Origin: Anaerococcus octavius
Lineage (GTDB): Bacteria > Bacillota > Clostridia > Tissierellales > Peptoniphilaceae
Direction: 5' to 3'
Assembly (NCBI RefSeq): GCF_900445265.1
Contig: NZ_UFTA01000002.1
Coordinates: forward strand, 744,001 to 808,000
DNA length: 64,000 nucleotides
Shown: piece by piece, positions 1-8,739 of the stretch
How the letters are laid out: each line of letters opens with the position of its first letter
Numbering within the stretch: the first letter of the stretch is position 1
The notes under the pieces: model-generated
The model's input: the letters and a program-made list of their open reading frames with translations, nothing else
Database searches by the model: none
Told to the model about the DNA's origin: nothing
Position numbers and translations under genes: made by a program

Positions 1-34
1 GTCCTTATGGGTAAAAAATAACAGAGGTGATATA

Positions 35-1459
35 ATGAATTTAGAAACATTAAATAACGAAAAGTTTTATATTAATGGAGAATACGTTGAAAGTTCTAGT
101 GGTAAATTTATAGATGTAGAAAATCCAGCTACAGAAGAAATCTTTGCAAAAATCCCTAGTGCTAACGAAGAAGATATAAATAAAGCAGTTGATGCAGCTT
201 ATGATGCCTTTAAAACTTGGTCAAAAACTTCCTTAGATAAAAGAGTTGCATTAGTAAAAAAATTAAATCAATGGATAAAAGATCATCAAGATGAGTTTGA
301 TGAATTAATACTACTTGAACTTGGCATTCCAATCAATATAGGTCATGATTCTCAAGTAGGTAGGCAAATAGATCGCACAAATGTATTTATCGAACAAGTC
401 CAAAATATCGATTTAGAAACATCAATGGAAGGTGGAATATTAGTTCGTGAACCAATAGGTGTCATAGCGTCAATTACTCCATGGAATTATCCGCTTGGTC
501 AAATAATTCAAAAGGTAATACCTGCTCTACTTTCTGGATGTACAGTAGTGCAAAAACCAGCAACAAATACTCCCTTATCTGCATATTTACTTGCAAAAGG
601 TATTGATGAAGTTGGTTTCCCAAAAGGTGTATTTAATTTAATAACTGGTCAAGGATCAGAAGTTGGAGATATATTAAATAAGCATCCAAAAGTAGCTATG
701 ATTTCTTATACAGGTTCCCTTAAAGGTGGTGCAGAGTCTGCAAAAGCTGGAATGGATACAGCAAAAAAAGTTGTCCTAGAACTTGGAGGCAAATCACCTG
801 CAGTATTTGTTAAGGGAGCCAATATAAAAGAAGGTGTTAGCCAAGTATTAGGTACAGTTTATAAAAATATCGGACAAACATGCTCATGCCTATCACGTGC
901 AGTAGTTACAGAAGATATATACGATGAAGTTTTAGAAGAATTTTTGAAACAATATGAAGATTATCCTGTAGGAAATCCTACAGATAAAAAAACAGTTATA
1001 GGACCTCTTTCAAGTAAAAAACAATTTGAGAGAGTTAAATATTATATAGAAAAAGGTATTGAAGAAGGTGCTGAACTTATTCGTGGTGAAATACCAAACA
1101 AAAATAACAAGGGATACTATGTAAAACCTGTAATATTCACAAATGTAAAAGCTGGAATGACAATTCACGATGAGGAAATATTCGGTCCTGTACTTTCCAT
1201 TATAAAGGTAAAAGACGTTGACGAGGCAATAAAGGTTGCCAACTCTGTAGATTACGGTTTATCTTCAGCAGTATTCGGAAAAAATGATAAAGCTATCGAA
1301 ATCGCAAAAGAAATTAATGCTGGCGAATGCTATGTAAATACATCAGCAAAAGGACCAAATTTACCATTTGGTGGTTACAAGCAATCTGGTATAGGTAGAG
1401 AAGGTGGACTTTACGGCTTACTAGAATACTATGAGTTAAAATCAATATACACAAAATAA
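35..1459 (+). CDS. NAD(P)-dependent aldehyde dehydrogenase
   Basis: 474 residues, the normal length for the aldehyde dehydrogenase superfamily; oxidises an aldehyde to the acid with NAD(P)+ in the cytoplasm. Visible: the TPWNY cofactor-site motif (about 148-152), catalytic-base Glu249 in LELGGKSP, nucleophile Cys283 in GQTCSC, the EIFGPVLS segment and the C-terminal FGGYKQSGIGREGG motif. All catalytic residues are present. The ATG follows AGAGGTGA (23-30) at good spacing. It stands alone, closed by a strong terminator. The substrate cannot be told from sequence; a general-purpose aldehyde scavenger is my inference. Confidence 0.93.
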   Translation: MNLETLNNEKFYINGEYVESSSGKFIDVENPATEEIFAKIPSANEEDINKAVDAAYDAFKTWSKTSLDKRVALVKKLNQWIKDHQDEFDELILLELGIPINIGHDSQVGRQIDRTNVFIEQVQNIDLETSMEGGILVREPIGVIASITPWNYPLGQIIQKVIPALLSGCTVVQKPATNTPLSAYLLAKGIDEVGFPKGVFNLITGQGSEVGDILNKHPKVAMISYTGSLKGGAESAKAGMDTAKKVVLELGGKSPAVFVKGANIKEGVSQVLGTVYKNIGQTCSCLSRAVVTEDIYDEVLEEFLKQYEDYPVGNPTDKKTVIGPLSSKKQFERVKYYIEKGIEEGAELIRGEIPNKNNKGYYVKPVIFTNVKAGMTIHDEEIFGPVLSIIKVKDVDEAIKVANSVDYGLSSAVFGKNDKAIEIAKEINAGECYVNTSAKGPNLPFGGYKQSGIGREGGLYGLLEYYELKSIYTK

Positions 1460-1465
1460 ATTTCT

Positions 1466-1491
1466 GAAGAGCTTAGGCTCTTCTTTTTTTT
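1466..1491 (+). terminator. Rho-independent terminator of the aldehyde dehydrogenase gene
   Basis: Perfect 7-bp stem (GAAGAGC/GCTCTTC) with a 4-nt loop, followed by a run of eight T on the + strand, 6 nt after the stop codon. Confidence 0.9.
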
Positions 1492-1505
1492 GCCTAGAAA
1501 TATAC

Positions 1506-1511
1506 TATAAT
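1506..1511 (+). promoter_or_regulatory. Probable -10 box immediately before the trmN6-type gene
   Basis: TATAAT lies 6 nt before the ATG at 1518, so transcription would begin at about the start codon itself. No Shine-Dalgarno sequence sits between it and the ATG. No good -35 is visible at 17 nt (TTGCCT at 1490-1495 is only 10 nt away). This suggests a leaderless mRNA, which is an inference. Confidence 0.45.
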
Positions 1512-1517
1512 TGTATT

Positions 1518-2219
1518 ATGACAAAATTAGATTATATACCAAAAACAAATATAAAAATGCTACATGTTGATAAGTCTTATACTTTTGGAGTTGATTCTAT
1601 AATTTTATTAGATTTTGCAAAAATGAAAAAAAACAAGAATCTAATAGATATAGGCAGTGGTTCTGGCATACTTAGCTTAGGTGCGAATGACTACTACAAT
1701 CTAAAAAAAGTTTACGCTATAGAAATCCAAAAAGAAAAAGCAAATTTATTAAAAGAGAATTTAAATATAAATGACATTTATAATGTAGAAGTTGTTAATA
1801 AAGATTTAAATAATGTTGATCTTGGGTCAAATTTAATTGATTACATAATAACAAATCCTCCCTACTATAAAATAACAGACAATATAAGAAATAAAAACGA
1901 AGAATTTTTAATATCTCGTCAAGAAAAATACCTAAAGTTAGAAAACATCTTTGACTTTGCAAATAAAACTCTTAAAGATAGAGGAAAACTCTTTATGATC
2001 CACAAACCTGAAAGGATGGTAGAAATTTTTAACAAATCAGGTAATTTAAAGCCTAAGAGAATAAGATTTGTTCAATCTACCTACAATAAAAAACCACAGT
2101 TTATTTTAATAGAATTTGTAAAAAATGCTAATGATGGAATAAAGATAGAAGATCCACTAATTATATACGAGAATAGTACTTATACAGAGGAAATGAAAAG
2201 AATAAACGGATCACTCTAA
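1518..2219 (+). CDS. TrmN6/YabB-type tRNA adenine-N6-methyltransferase
   Basis: 233 residues with a class I SAM-methyltransferase fold: DIGSGSGILSL (SAM loop, about 44-54) and the N6-adenine motif NPPYY (about 114-118). The N-terminal pattern YTFGVDSIILLDFA is typical of the TrmN6/YabB family, which methylates A37 of tRNA-Val in characterised members. In Bacillus yabB sits just before rsmI; here a flavoprotein gene separates them, which supports the call. The start is chosen by homology. There is no ribosome site before it and a -10 box abuts the ATG, so it may be read from a leaderless transcript. Family confident, exact tRNA target inferred. Confidence 0.82.
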   Translation: MTKLDYIPKTNIKMLHVDKSYTFGVDSIILLDFAKMKKNKNLIDIGSGSGILSLGANDYYNLKKVYAIEIQKEKANLLKENLNINDIYNVEVVNKDLNNVDLGSNLIDYIITNPPYYKITDNIRNKNEEFLISRQEKYLKLENIFDFANKTLKDRGKLFMIHKPERMVEIFNKSGNLKPKRIRFVQSTYNKKPQFILIEFVKNANDGIKIEDPLIIYENSTYTEEMKRINGSL

Positions 2220-2231
2220 ACAACGTATAAT

Positions 2232-2260
2232 TTGTTAAATATTTGTAAATATGTTAAAAT
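2232..2260 (+). promoter_or_regulatory. Promoter of the flavin reductase lipoprotein gene
   Basis: TTGTTA (2232-2237), 17-nt spacer, TAAAAT (2255-2260) with an extended TG at 2252-2253. Transcription would start near 2267, giving a short leader ending in AGGAGGAG before the ATG at 2295. This promoter rules out the upstream TTG at 2232 as a start codon. Confidence 0.75.
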
Positions 2261-2294
2261 TATAATAATAAATTTTATTATATTAGGAGGAGAT

Positions 2295-4148
2295 ATGAAA
2301 TTTAATCAACTAACACCAATAGTTTTAGCACTATCACTTTCATTAGTATTTGCTGGTTGCGAAAATAATAATCAAAAAGAAGAACCAGCTAATAAAACTG
2401 AACAAAACGAATCAGTAGAAAATACCGATAAAGTTGATAAAGAAAAAAACGAAGAAACTGATCAAGCAGGGGATCAAAAAGAAGATAAAGATGAAAATAA
2501 AGAAGCTAAAAGCAATTCATCTTTAAAAGACGGTACATACAAGGCAAGTGCAAACGGCTATGACCGTGAATTAAATCTAGAAGTAAAAATTGCAGATGGC
2601 AAAATTAGTGACATAGAGCTTTTAGATAATCACGAATCAGATCCTGTAATTAACAGAGCATTTCCTATAATTAAAGAAAGAATAATCGAGGCAAATAGCC
2701 CAGATGTTGATTCTGTTTCTGCAGCCACATATTCTACAACAGCAGTAAAACAAGCAACTTTAGCTGCTTTAGAAGAAGCTGGTCTTGAAAAAGACTCTAT
2801 AAAAGTTACAAACTCCACAGGCTATGAAGAAGATAGAGAATTAAAAGAAGGTGAGGATAAATCAACTGATTTATTAGTAATCGGTGCTGGTCCAGCTGGC
2901 CTTTCTTCAGCTATCCAAGCTAAACAAGATGGAGTTGAAAATGTAACAGTTATCGAAAAAATGGATATCTTAAGTGGTAACGGAAAATTTGATATGAACT
3001 TCTTTGATATGGCTAATTCCGAAGCTATGAAAGCAAATAACAACGAAGTTACTAAAGAAGAATACAAAGAAAAATTTGCTGAAAATTCTTGGGATAGTGA
3101 TGAAAGAATAGATGCTATGACAGACGGAGCTTTTGAAGTTGATAGTTGGTTAAGAGATCAAGGAATTAAACTTGAATACAACTTCGGTGAAGATGGATCA
3201 ATGAACCACATGGCTAAGGAAGATGAATATGCCGGTAACTATATCCAAACAAAATTAGAAGAAACTGCAAACAAATTAGGTATCGAAATTATACCTGGAA
3301 CAAAAGCTACAGATTTAATAATAGAAGATGGCAAAGCAAGCGGAGCTGTTGTAGAAGATAAAGAAAATACTTACAATATAAATGCTACATCTACTGTCAT
3401 CGCAACAGGTGGTTTCTCAAATAATCCTGACTTACTTGCAGAATATATTCCAGGTGGAGAAGAACTTCCAACATCAAATCAAATAGGAGCAACTGGTGAC
3501 TTTGTAAAAATAGCTAAAGATCACAATATTAAATTAGATGATATGGATAAACCATCTGTATTTCCAAAAATTTTAGATCCTAGACGTGACCTAACAGGAG
3601 CATTTGATAACAACTTTATCTTCGTAAATGAAGATGGAGAAAGATTTATAGATGAAACAAGCAGTGGTATCGAATACGGACAAGAAATGGTAAAACATCG
3701 CCCAGTTTATTATATATTTGACGAAACTGCCAAAGATTCATTCTATAGATTATCAAGCCAAGTTGAAAAAGGTTATATAGATGAATATGATTCAGTAGAA
3801 GACTTAGCTAAAGCTATAGGATGTGAAACAGATACATTAAATGATACACTTGACACTTATAACAAAGCCGTGAAAGGTGAAGCTGACGATCCATTTAGAG
3901 AAGAAGCTGGAGAAGAAGAAATAAATACAGATGGCAAATTATATTGCGTAAAAGTAACTCCTGCCCTACACATGACAAAAGGTGGAATTGTTGCTAATGA
4001 AAAAGCACAAGTTTTAGATAAGGATGATAACATAATTGATGGACTATATGCAGCAGGTGAAGTAACAGATACTTCTGGAGCATATTCATCAGCAGTTATA
4101 TTTGGTAGAATCTCTGGTAAATCAGCAGCAGAAAATATCAATAAATAA
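2295..4148 (+). CDS. Lipoprotein FMN-binding / FAD fumarate-reductase-like flavoprotein
   Basis: 617 residues. Signal peptide 1-21 ends in a lipobox-like VFAGC with lipidated Cys22, followed by an acidic Lys/Glu/Asn linker (about 25-75). An FMN_bind domain (about 77-163) carries the flavin-attachment region DSVSAAT with Thr145; the usual Gly of SGAT is Ala here. From about 190 comes a FAD_binding_2 domain with GAGPAG (197-202) and the late HMTKGG motif. The layout matches the extracellular fumarate/urocanate/acrylate reductase family, so it probably passes electrons from a membrane carrier to an organic acceptor outside the cell. The acceptor is not evident. The start has AGGAGGAG upstream. 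Own promoter and terminator. Confidence 0.87.
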   Translation: MKFNQLTPIVLALSLSLVFAGCENNNQKEEPANKTEQNESVENTDKVDKEKNEETDQAGDQKEDKDENKEAKSNSSLKDGTYKASANGYDRELNLEVKIADGKISDIELLDNHESDPVINRAFPIIKERIIEANSPDVDSVSAATYSTTAVKQATLAALEEAGLEKDSIKVTNSTGYEEDRELKEGEDKSTDLLVIGAGPAGLSSAIQAKQDGVENVTVIEKMDILSGNGKFDMNFFDMANSEAMKANNNEVTKEEYKEKFAENSWDSDERIDAMTDGAFEVDSWLRDQGIKLEYNFGEDGSMNHMAKEDEYAGNYIQTKLEETANKLGIEIIPGTKATDLIIEDGKASGAVVEDKENTYNINATSTVIATGGFSNNPDLLAEYIPGGEELPTSNQIGATGDFVKIAKDHNIKLDDMDKPSVFPKILDPRRDLTGAFDNNFIFVNEDGERFIDETSSGIEYGQEMVKHRPVYYIFDETAKDSFYRLSSQVEKGYIDEYDSVEDLAKAIGCETDTLNDTLDTYNKAVKGEADDPFREEAGEEEINTDGKLYCVKVTPALHMTKGGIVANEKAQVLDKDDNIIDGLYAAGEVTDTSGAYSSAVIFGRISGKSAAENINK

Positions 4149-4165
4149 TTAATAAACATATAAAA

Positions 4166-4196
4166 ACGCGTCTAATTTTACTTAGACGTGTTTTTT
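4166..4196 (+). terminator. Rho-independent terminator after the flavin reductase gene
   Basis: 10-bp stem (ACGCGTCTAA with TTAGACGTGT, one G-U pair), 6-nt loop, then seven T. Confidence 0.88.
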
Positions 4197-4221
4197 GATA
4201 CAATTAATTAAAGGAGATTTT

Positions 4222-5043
4222 ATGGATTATCAAATTTATTTTATTCCAACACCAATAGGAAATTTGGAAGATATGACAATTAGAGCAATAAATACTTTAA
4301 AAAAAGTAGATATTATTGCATGTGAAGACACCAGAGAAAGTAAAAAATTACTCGATTATTATGAAATTAACAAGCCTCTTACCTCTTATCATAAATTTAA
4401 TGAAACAAGTAAATCAATAGAAATTATTGAAAATGTAAAAGAAGGAAAAACTTATGGAGTTATTACCGACCAAGGTATGCCAGGTATTTCTGATCCAGGT
4501 CATATACTTATAAAACAATGTATAGAAGAAAATGTATCTTATACAATATTGCCAGGTGCAAGTGCTATGATAACAGCTCTTGTAGGTTCAGGACTTGATA
4601 ATAATAAATTTACTTACTATGGATTTATCCCTAAAAAAAAATCTGATAAGATTAAACTTTATAAAGAATTAGAAAATGAAAATAAAACATCAATAATATT
4701 TGATACCCCCCATAATTTAGAAAATACTATAGCTGACTTTAAGAAATATTTTTCTGATCGCAAACTATGTATAGCACGTGAGCTTACAAAAAAATTTGAG
4801 GAATATATATTAGAAGATATTTCAAAAATAAGTATAGAAGAAATAACTTTAAAAGGTGAATTTGTATTGCTATTATCAGGAAAAAAGCAAAGCAATAATC
4901 TAAAAATTACTGACTATGAAGATAAAATTAAAAATCAAATCGACCAAGGTATTAGTACAAAAGATATAGTCAAAAATATAAAAAAAACTACAGATTTTTC
5001 AAAAAATGAGATATATGAATATGTACTTTATTTAAATAAGTAA
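4222..5043 (+). CDS. rsmI: 16S rRNA (cytidine-1402-2'-O)-methyltransferase RsmI
   Basis: 273 residues. Methylates the ribose of C1402 at the ribosomal decoding centre using SAM. Family blocks are all present: PTPIGNLEDMT near the N-terminus, CEDTRESKKLL, the TDQGMPGISDPG glycine-rich block and LPGASAMITAL. The start at 4222 follows AAAGGAG (4210-4216); nine extra codons upstream are possible in frame but lie across the terminator and leader. A TGATACAAT box (4196-4204) just after the previous terminator may be an extended -10 promoter. It is closed by a hairpin shared with the convergent downstream gene. Confidence 0.94.
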   Translation: MDYQIYFIPTPIGNLEDMTIRAINTLKKVDIIACEDTRESKKLLDYYEINKPLTSYHKFNETSKSIEIIENVKEGKTYGVITDQGMPGISDPGHILIKQCIEENVSYTILPGASAMITALVGSGLDNNKFTYYGFIPKKKSDKIKLYKELENENKTSIIFDTPHNLENTIADFKKYFSDRKLCIARELTKKFEEYILEDISKISIEEITLKGEFVLLLSGKKQSNNLKITDYEDKIKNQIDQGISTKDIVKNIKKTTDFSKNEIYEYVLYLNK

Positions 5044-5066
5044 ATCGGGCATTAAACCCGATTTTT
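5042..5066. terminator. Bidirectional terminator between rsmI and the dehydrogenase gene
   Basis: AAATCGGG paired with CCCGATTT across a 7-nt loop. T residues follow on the + strand and A residues precede it, so it can serve both convergent genes. It overlaps the last bases of each. Confidence 0.85.
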
Positions 5067-6048
5067 AATTCACTCTATTTTCACTATCACCAGTTTCAAT
5101 AACCTCTACTGCATTATCTAAGGCAAATTTAATTTGATTTTCTAATGCAGTTTTTGTAAAATATGCAACGTGATTATACATATCAACTTTAGGATTTTCT
5201 AGTAAACTATCAAAGATCTTATCATCATATTTAGGCTTATCATAGCCATATATATCAGCTTCGTTCTCATAAACATCTAAAGCCGCCCCATGAATCTTTC
5301 CACTTTTAATTGATGATAATAAGGCTTTTGTATCAATTAATCCACCTCGAGAAGTATTTACAATAAATGATCCATCCTTCATTTTGTCAAAAGCTTTTTT
5401 ATCAAACTGGTGGAAGTTTTCTTTAACTAAGGCTGAATGGATTGTAATAATATCTGATTTTGCTAAAAGTTCATCAAATTCTACAAAATCCACTATGTTT
5501 TTTGAGTAAGTTTTTGGATGTGGAGTTGTCGATATTATTTCTACACCAAATCCGGTTAATCCTTGTGCAACTAAATAACCTATTGTGCCTAAACCATAAA
5601 TACCAATAGTTTTTCCTCTAATAGTTTGCCCTAATTTATTTTCACTAAAGCGAAAGTCTTTTTTTCTCATATCTTTTTGAATTTCGCTATCCTTTTTAAG
5701 TAATTTTAATATCATCATTATAGTAAACTCTGCAATAGATTCTGGCGAATAATTAGGAGTATTAGTTATTATAAGTCCTGATTGTTTTGCTTTATCTAAG
5801 TCTATTTGGTCAAATCCAACCGATGTAATGGATATTTGTTTTATACCATAATCCGCAATCTTTTGATAAATATTATCTTCCAAAGAATTTTTAATCGTAC
5901 ATACCACACCGTCTGCATGCTCTAGTCTATTTATATTATCATTATTTATAACTTCATCTATTATATCCACTTCTATATTATTTTCTTCTTCCCAGTCCTT
6001 TATATATTTTATGGCTAGAGGATGTGGTTTATACACACATATTTTCAT
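5065..6048 (-). CDS. D-2-hydroxyacid dehydrogenase, D-lactate dehydrogenase type
   Basis: 327 residues. Reversibly reduces a 2-keto acid (probably pyruvate to D-lactate) with NADH. The Rossmann motif GLGTIG is at 152-157, catalytic Arg234 is in NTSRGG, Glu263 in YENEAD and His293 in YNHVAYFT; these match the Arg/Glu/His triad positions of the D-LDH family. The ATG follows AAGGAG. A promoter (TTGCCT, 16-nt spacer, TATTAT) lies upstream. D-LDH would regenerate NAD+ in a fermenting anaerobe and supply D-lactate; the substrate assignment is by family resemblance. Confidence 0.88.
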   Translation of the reverse strand: MKICVYKPHPLAIKYIKDWEEENNIEVDIIDEVINNDNINRLEHADGVVCTIKNSLEDNIYQKIADYGIKQISITSVGFDQIDLDKAKQSGLIITNTPNYSPESIAEFTIMMILKLLKKDSEIQKDMRKKDFRFSENKLGQTIRGKTIGIYGLGTIGYLVAQGLTGFGVEIISTTPHPKTYSKNIVDFVEFDELLAKSDIITIHSALVKENFHQFDKKAFDKMKDGSFIVNTSRGGLIDTKALLSSIKSGKIHGAALDVYENEADIYGYDKPKYDDKIFDSLLENPKVDMYNHVAYFTKTALENQIKFALDNAVEVIETGDSENRVN

Positions 6049-6072
6049 ATAATGCTCCTTAATATAGTTTAT

Positions 6073-6100
6073 ATAATATATCTACCCTATTTTTAGGCAA
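6073..6100 (-). promoter_or_regulatory. Candidate promoter of the D-2-hydroxyacid dehydrogenase gene
   Basis: On the minus strand TTGCCT (6100-6095), 16-nt spacer, TATTAT (6078-6073), just downstream of the rpsU terminator. Plausible, not strong. Confidence 0.45.
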
Positions 6101-6102
6101 AA

Positions 6103-6127
6103 TAAAAAGAACCCAAGGGCTCTTTAA
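6103..6127 (-). terminator. Rho-independent terminator of the HIT-rpsU operon
   Basis: Minus-strand stem AAGAGCC/GGGTTCTT (one G-U pair) with a tight loop, followed by TTTTTATTTT, directly after rpsU. Confidence 0.8.
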
Positions 6128-6135
6128 ATTTCAAA

Positions 6136-6315
6136 TTATTTTTTTCTGTTTTTTCTTTTAGCTGCGTCATTTTTTTTCTTTTTAATAACGCTTGGTTTTT
6201 CGTAGTGTTCTCTTCTTCTGTATTCAGAAAGTACACCGGATCTTGCGCATTGTCTTTTGAATCTTTTAATTGCACTATCGATTGATTCGTTTTCTCCAAC
6301 TTTGATTTCTGTCAT
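6136..6315 (-). CDS. rpsU: 30S ribosomal protein S21
   Basis: 59 residues, the usual size. [21 protein letters not shown] start and a very basic C-terminus ending KRKNRKK are characteristic of bS21, which helps the small subunit engage mRNA during initiation. The ATG at 6315 follows a strong GAGGGGGGAT site; 13 further in-frame codons upstream are not needed and do not match the family. It is the second gene after the HIT protein, and the end of the heat-shock-to-rpsU synteny seen in Firmicutes. Confidence 0.95.
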   Translation of the reverse strand: MTEIKVGENESIDSAIKRFKRQCARSGVLSEYRRREHYEKPSVIKKKKNDAAKRKNRKK

Positions 6316-6373
6316 CTCTATCCCCCCTCTCGTATAACACAAAAATTTTTTCAAATTCTATTGTAAAACATTT

Positions 6374-6709
6374 TTAGCCTGGAGGCCAGTGAAATGCTCT
6401 GCCACCTAGAACATGAAAATGCAAGTGAGGAACAGATTGCCCCCCGTCTTCGCCGATATTAGTAACAACTCTATAGCCTTCCAAATTATTTTCCTTAGCC
6501 AATTTTTGTATAACTAACATAATCTTTGCTACAAGATCGCTGTCACTTTCATCAAGCGTAGCTAAACTTGTTATGTGCTTTTTTGGTATAACAAGAAAAT
6601 GGATAGGTGCTTGTGGATCTAAATCATTAAAAGCAATTATATCTTCATCTTCGTAGATTTTGTCAGTAGGAATTTCTCCTTCTACAATCTTACAAAATAC
6701 ACAATCCAT
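6374..6709 (-). CDS. HIT-family (HinT-like) nucleotide-binding protein
   Basis: 111 residues. Purine nucleotide phosphoramidase-type histidine-triad protein; catalytic triad HLHFH (His95, His97, His99) and the C-terminal HWPPG of the HinT branch. An N-terminal CVFC pair may bind zinc as in some bacterial members. Good ribosome site (GGGGGTGAAG) and a strong promoter 25-50 nt upstream; cotranscribed with rpsU 58 nt downstream. Confidence 0.92.
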   Translation of the reverse strand: MDCVFCKIVEGEIPTDKIYEDEDIIAFNDLDPQAPIHFLVIPKKHITSLATLDESDSDLVAKIMLVIQKLAKENNLEGYRVVTNIGEDGGQSVPHLHFHVLGGRAFHWPPG

Positions 6710-6730
6710 ACTTCACCCCCATTAGTATTT

Positions 6731-6759
6731 ATTTTACCACAATAAAAAAAGTGAGTCAA
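6731..6759 (-). promoter_or_regulatory. Promoter of the HIT-rpsU operon
   Basis: Minus strand TTGACT (6759-6754), exactly 17 nt, TAAAAT (6736-6731), with an extended TGG before the -10. One of the best promoters in the window. Confidence 0.8.
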
Positions 6760-6839
6760 TAAATTTATATTGGTAAATGCACATCTTCTTAAAAAAAATT
6801 AAGGGTATCTATAAATATAATATAAGAAACGATCTTTAA

Positions 6840-7404
6840 ATGAAAATGTTAATTTTAGGATCTAATGGTGGAGTAGAAAGTGAAGTAAGGAACTGAGCTT
6901 TTAAGAAAGCAAAATATAGACTTTACAACCAGTGTTATAAATAAAGAAAAATATATACAGTATTAATAGATATAGTAAATAACTCAATCGATTCCAATGG
7001 TAAGGGTGGAACCGAAAATACTATAAGTGTTGATTTTGATGGAGCTGTTAAAACAATGATAGCTGCTAAAAAAGCAAGAGTAAGACAATATTATATAATA
7101 TTTAAGAATAGCTATTGATAATACTGATGATCCAATAAAATCTTATATATTTGCAAACATTATGCAGATTTACATCTAAAAAAACATCTCAGACTTAAAC
7201 TATACTATTATTCACACAGCAGTATTAAATTATGAAAAAGAAAAAGTATCTATAGAAATAACTGGCACCCAATCAACAAAAATGCAGGTAATCAATCTAT
7301 ATCACACCAAGATATAGCAGAAGTTTTAACTTACTTACTATTAAACGATGGAAATAAAACTTGATCAAGGTGATCCAAATATTAGACAAGCCTTAGAAAA
7401 ATAA
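6840..7404 (+). pseudogene. Decayed SDR-type NAD(P)H-binding oxidoreductase
   Basis: About 565 nt with family blocks scattered over three frames. It opens with MKMLILGSNGGVESEVRN and then a TGA stop. Further on come VDFDGAVKTMIAAKKARV, a YTIIHTAVL-like stretch, ISHQDIAEVLTYLLLND and a C-terminal DPNIRQALEK. These match the order of an atypical short-chain dehydrogenase (NAD(P)-binding, about 210 residues). There are several stops and frameshifts and no ribosome site. A terminator still follows. A dead gene, probably once a stress-type NAD(P)H-binding protein. Confidence 0.75.
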
Positions 7405-7418
7405 AAATAAGACAAAAT

Positions 7419-7445
7419 AAAAGACAGTTTTTTAACTGTCTTTTT
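7419..7445. terminator. Bidirectional terminator between the SDR pseudogene and mtaB
   Basis: 11-bp stem AAAAGACAGTT/AACTGTCTTTT with a TTTT loop; T tract on the + side and A tract on the other. It covers the mtaB stop codon. Confidence 0.85.
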
Positions 7446-8739
7446 CTACTATTTCACCAACTAATTCATCATCAATTATATTAATAATATTTACATCAAT
7501 AATAGTATTGGCAGCTATATTCTCTTTTACATTTACTTTTAAATAGTTTGTAGAATGTCCTCCACTATATCCTTCCAAATCTGATTTTGATTCTATTAAT
7601 ACTGATAAAGTTTTTCCAATTTGTTTATTTAAAAATTCTTTACGATTGGCTTCTTCTATTTTTTCTAAATCATGAAGGCGATTTTTCTTAGTCCTACCAT
7701 CTATTTGATTGCTCATTTTTGCAGCACGAGTACCTTCTCTGGGAGAATATTTAAATAAATGCATTTTAGAAAATTTAATTTCTTCTGCATATTCCATAGT
7801 TTGTTTGTGATTTTTTTCTGTTTCACCGGGAAATCCTACTATAATGTCTGTGGTGATGCCAGCATTTGGAAAAACTTGTCTAATTTCTTCTACCTTTTGT
7901 TTATAAATTACTGTATCATATTTTCTATTCATAGCTTTTAAAATATCATCTGATCCAGATTGTAAGGAAAGATGGAAGTGGTCACAAGCTTTTTTTGTGG
8001 CTTTCATTCTTTCAAGAAATTCTAAACTAATATGTCTAGGTTCCATTGATGAAAGTCTTATTCTTTCTATACCTTCTACCTCTGCTACCGCTTCTATAAC
8101 ATCTATTAGGCTTAATTCATCATCAATATCTTTTCCATAACTTGATACATGTATTCCTGTTAAAACAATTTCTTTAAAATTATTATTAGCTAATCTTTTG
8201 CTCTCTTCTACTATTGACTCTATATCACGACTTACTATATTACCACGCGCATAAGGTATTAAGCAGTAGGAACAATACATGTTACAACCATCTTGAATTT
8301 TTAAATATGCTCTAGTCATTTCTGTTTGGTTTGAAATTTGTAGTTCTTCAAATGTCTTACTTTCACTTGGAGCAATTATTTTATCAATAGCTTCTTTATT
8401 TTGTAAAATATCTTCACAATGCTCTACTACATTTTCTTTATTACGAGAGCCTAGAACTATATCTACACCTTCAATTGATGCTACTTCTTCAGGTTTTACT
8501 TGTGAATAGCAGCCCATAACTGCTACAACAGCGTTAGGATTATCTCTGCGGGCACGTGAAATCATCTGCCTACTTTTTCTATCACTCATATTAGTTACAG
8601 TACAAGTATTTATTACATATATATCAGCATTCGCACTTACTTTTTCATAACCTTTTTTTATAAATAGTTCTTCAACAGCTTCTGATTCGTACTGATTAAC
8701 CTTGCAACCTAAAGTGATTATATTAAATGTATTCGTCAT
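7432..8739 (-). CDS. mtaB: tRNA t6A37 methylthiotransferase MtaB
   Basis: 435 residues. Radical-SAM enzyme that adds methylthio to t6A37 of tRNAs reading ANN codons. The N-terminal UPF0004 domain has the three cluster cysteines Cys12, Cys46 and Cys77; the radical-SAM motif CxxxCxxC is Cys152/156/159 (GCNMYCSYC); a TRAM domain ends the protein. GCKVNQYES is the MtaB signature rather than MiaB. Its ATG overlaps the dnaJ stop (TAATG), so it is translationally coupled to the heat-shock operon. The prmA and rsmE genes that usually lie between dnaJ and mtaB are missing. Confidence 0.94.
   Translation of the reverse strand: MTNTFNIITLGCKVNQYESEAVEELFIKKGYEKVSANADIYVINTCTVTNMSDRKSRQMISRARRDNPNAVVAVMGCYSQVKPEEVASIEGVDIVLGSRNKENVVEHCEDILQNKEAIDKIIAPSESKTFEELQISNQTEMTRAYLKIQDGCNMYCSYCLIPYARGNIVSRDIESIVEESKRLANNNFKEIVLTGIHVSSYGKDIDDELSLIDVIEAVAEVEGIERIRLSSMEPRHISLEFLERMKATKKACDHFHLSLQSGSDDILKAMNRKYDTVIYKQKVEEIRQVFPNAGITTDIIVGFPGETEKNHKQTMEYAEEIKFSKMHLFKYSPREGTRAAKMSNQIDGRTKKNRLHDLEKIEEANRKEFLNKQIGKTLSVLIESKSDLEGYSGGHSTNYLKVNVKENIAANTIIDVNIINIIDDELVGEIVEKDS

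Noticed and set aside
2232-2294. Upstream TTG start for the flavin reductase lipoprotein
   Set aside because: That segment is the promoter; the signal peptide and AGGAGGAG fit the ATG at 2295.
2630-3067. Two frames opposite the flavoprotein gene
   Set aside because: Antisense shadows without start signals.
6093-6299. Second frame through rpsU
   Set aside because: Shifted reading of bS21; rpsU itself matches the family exactly.
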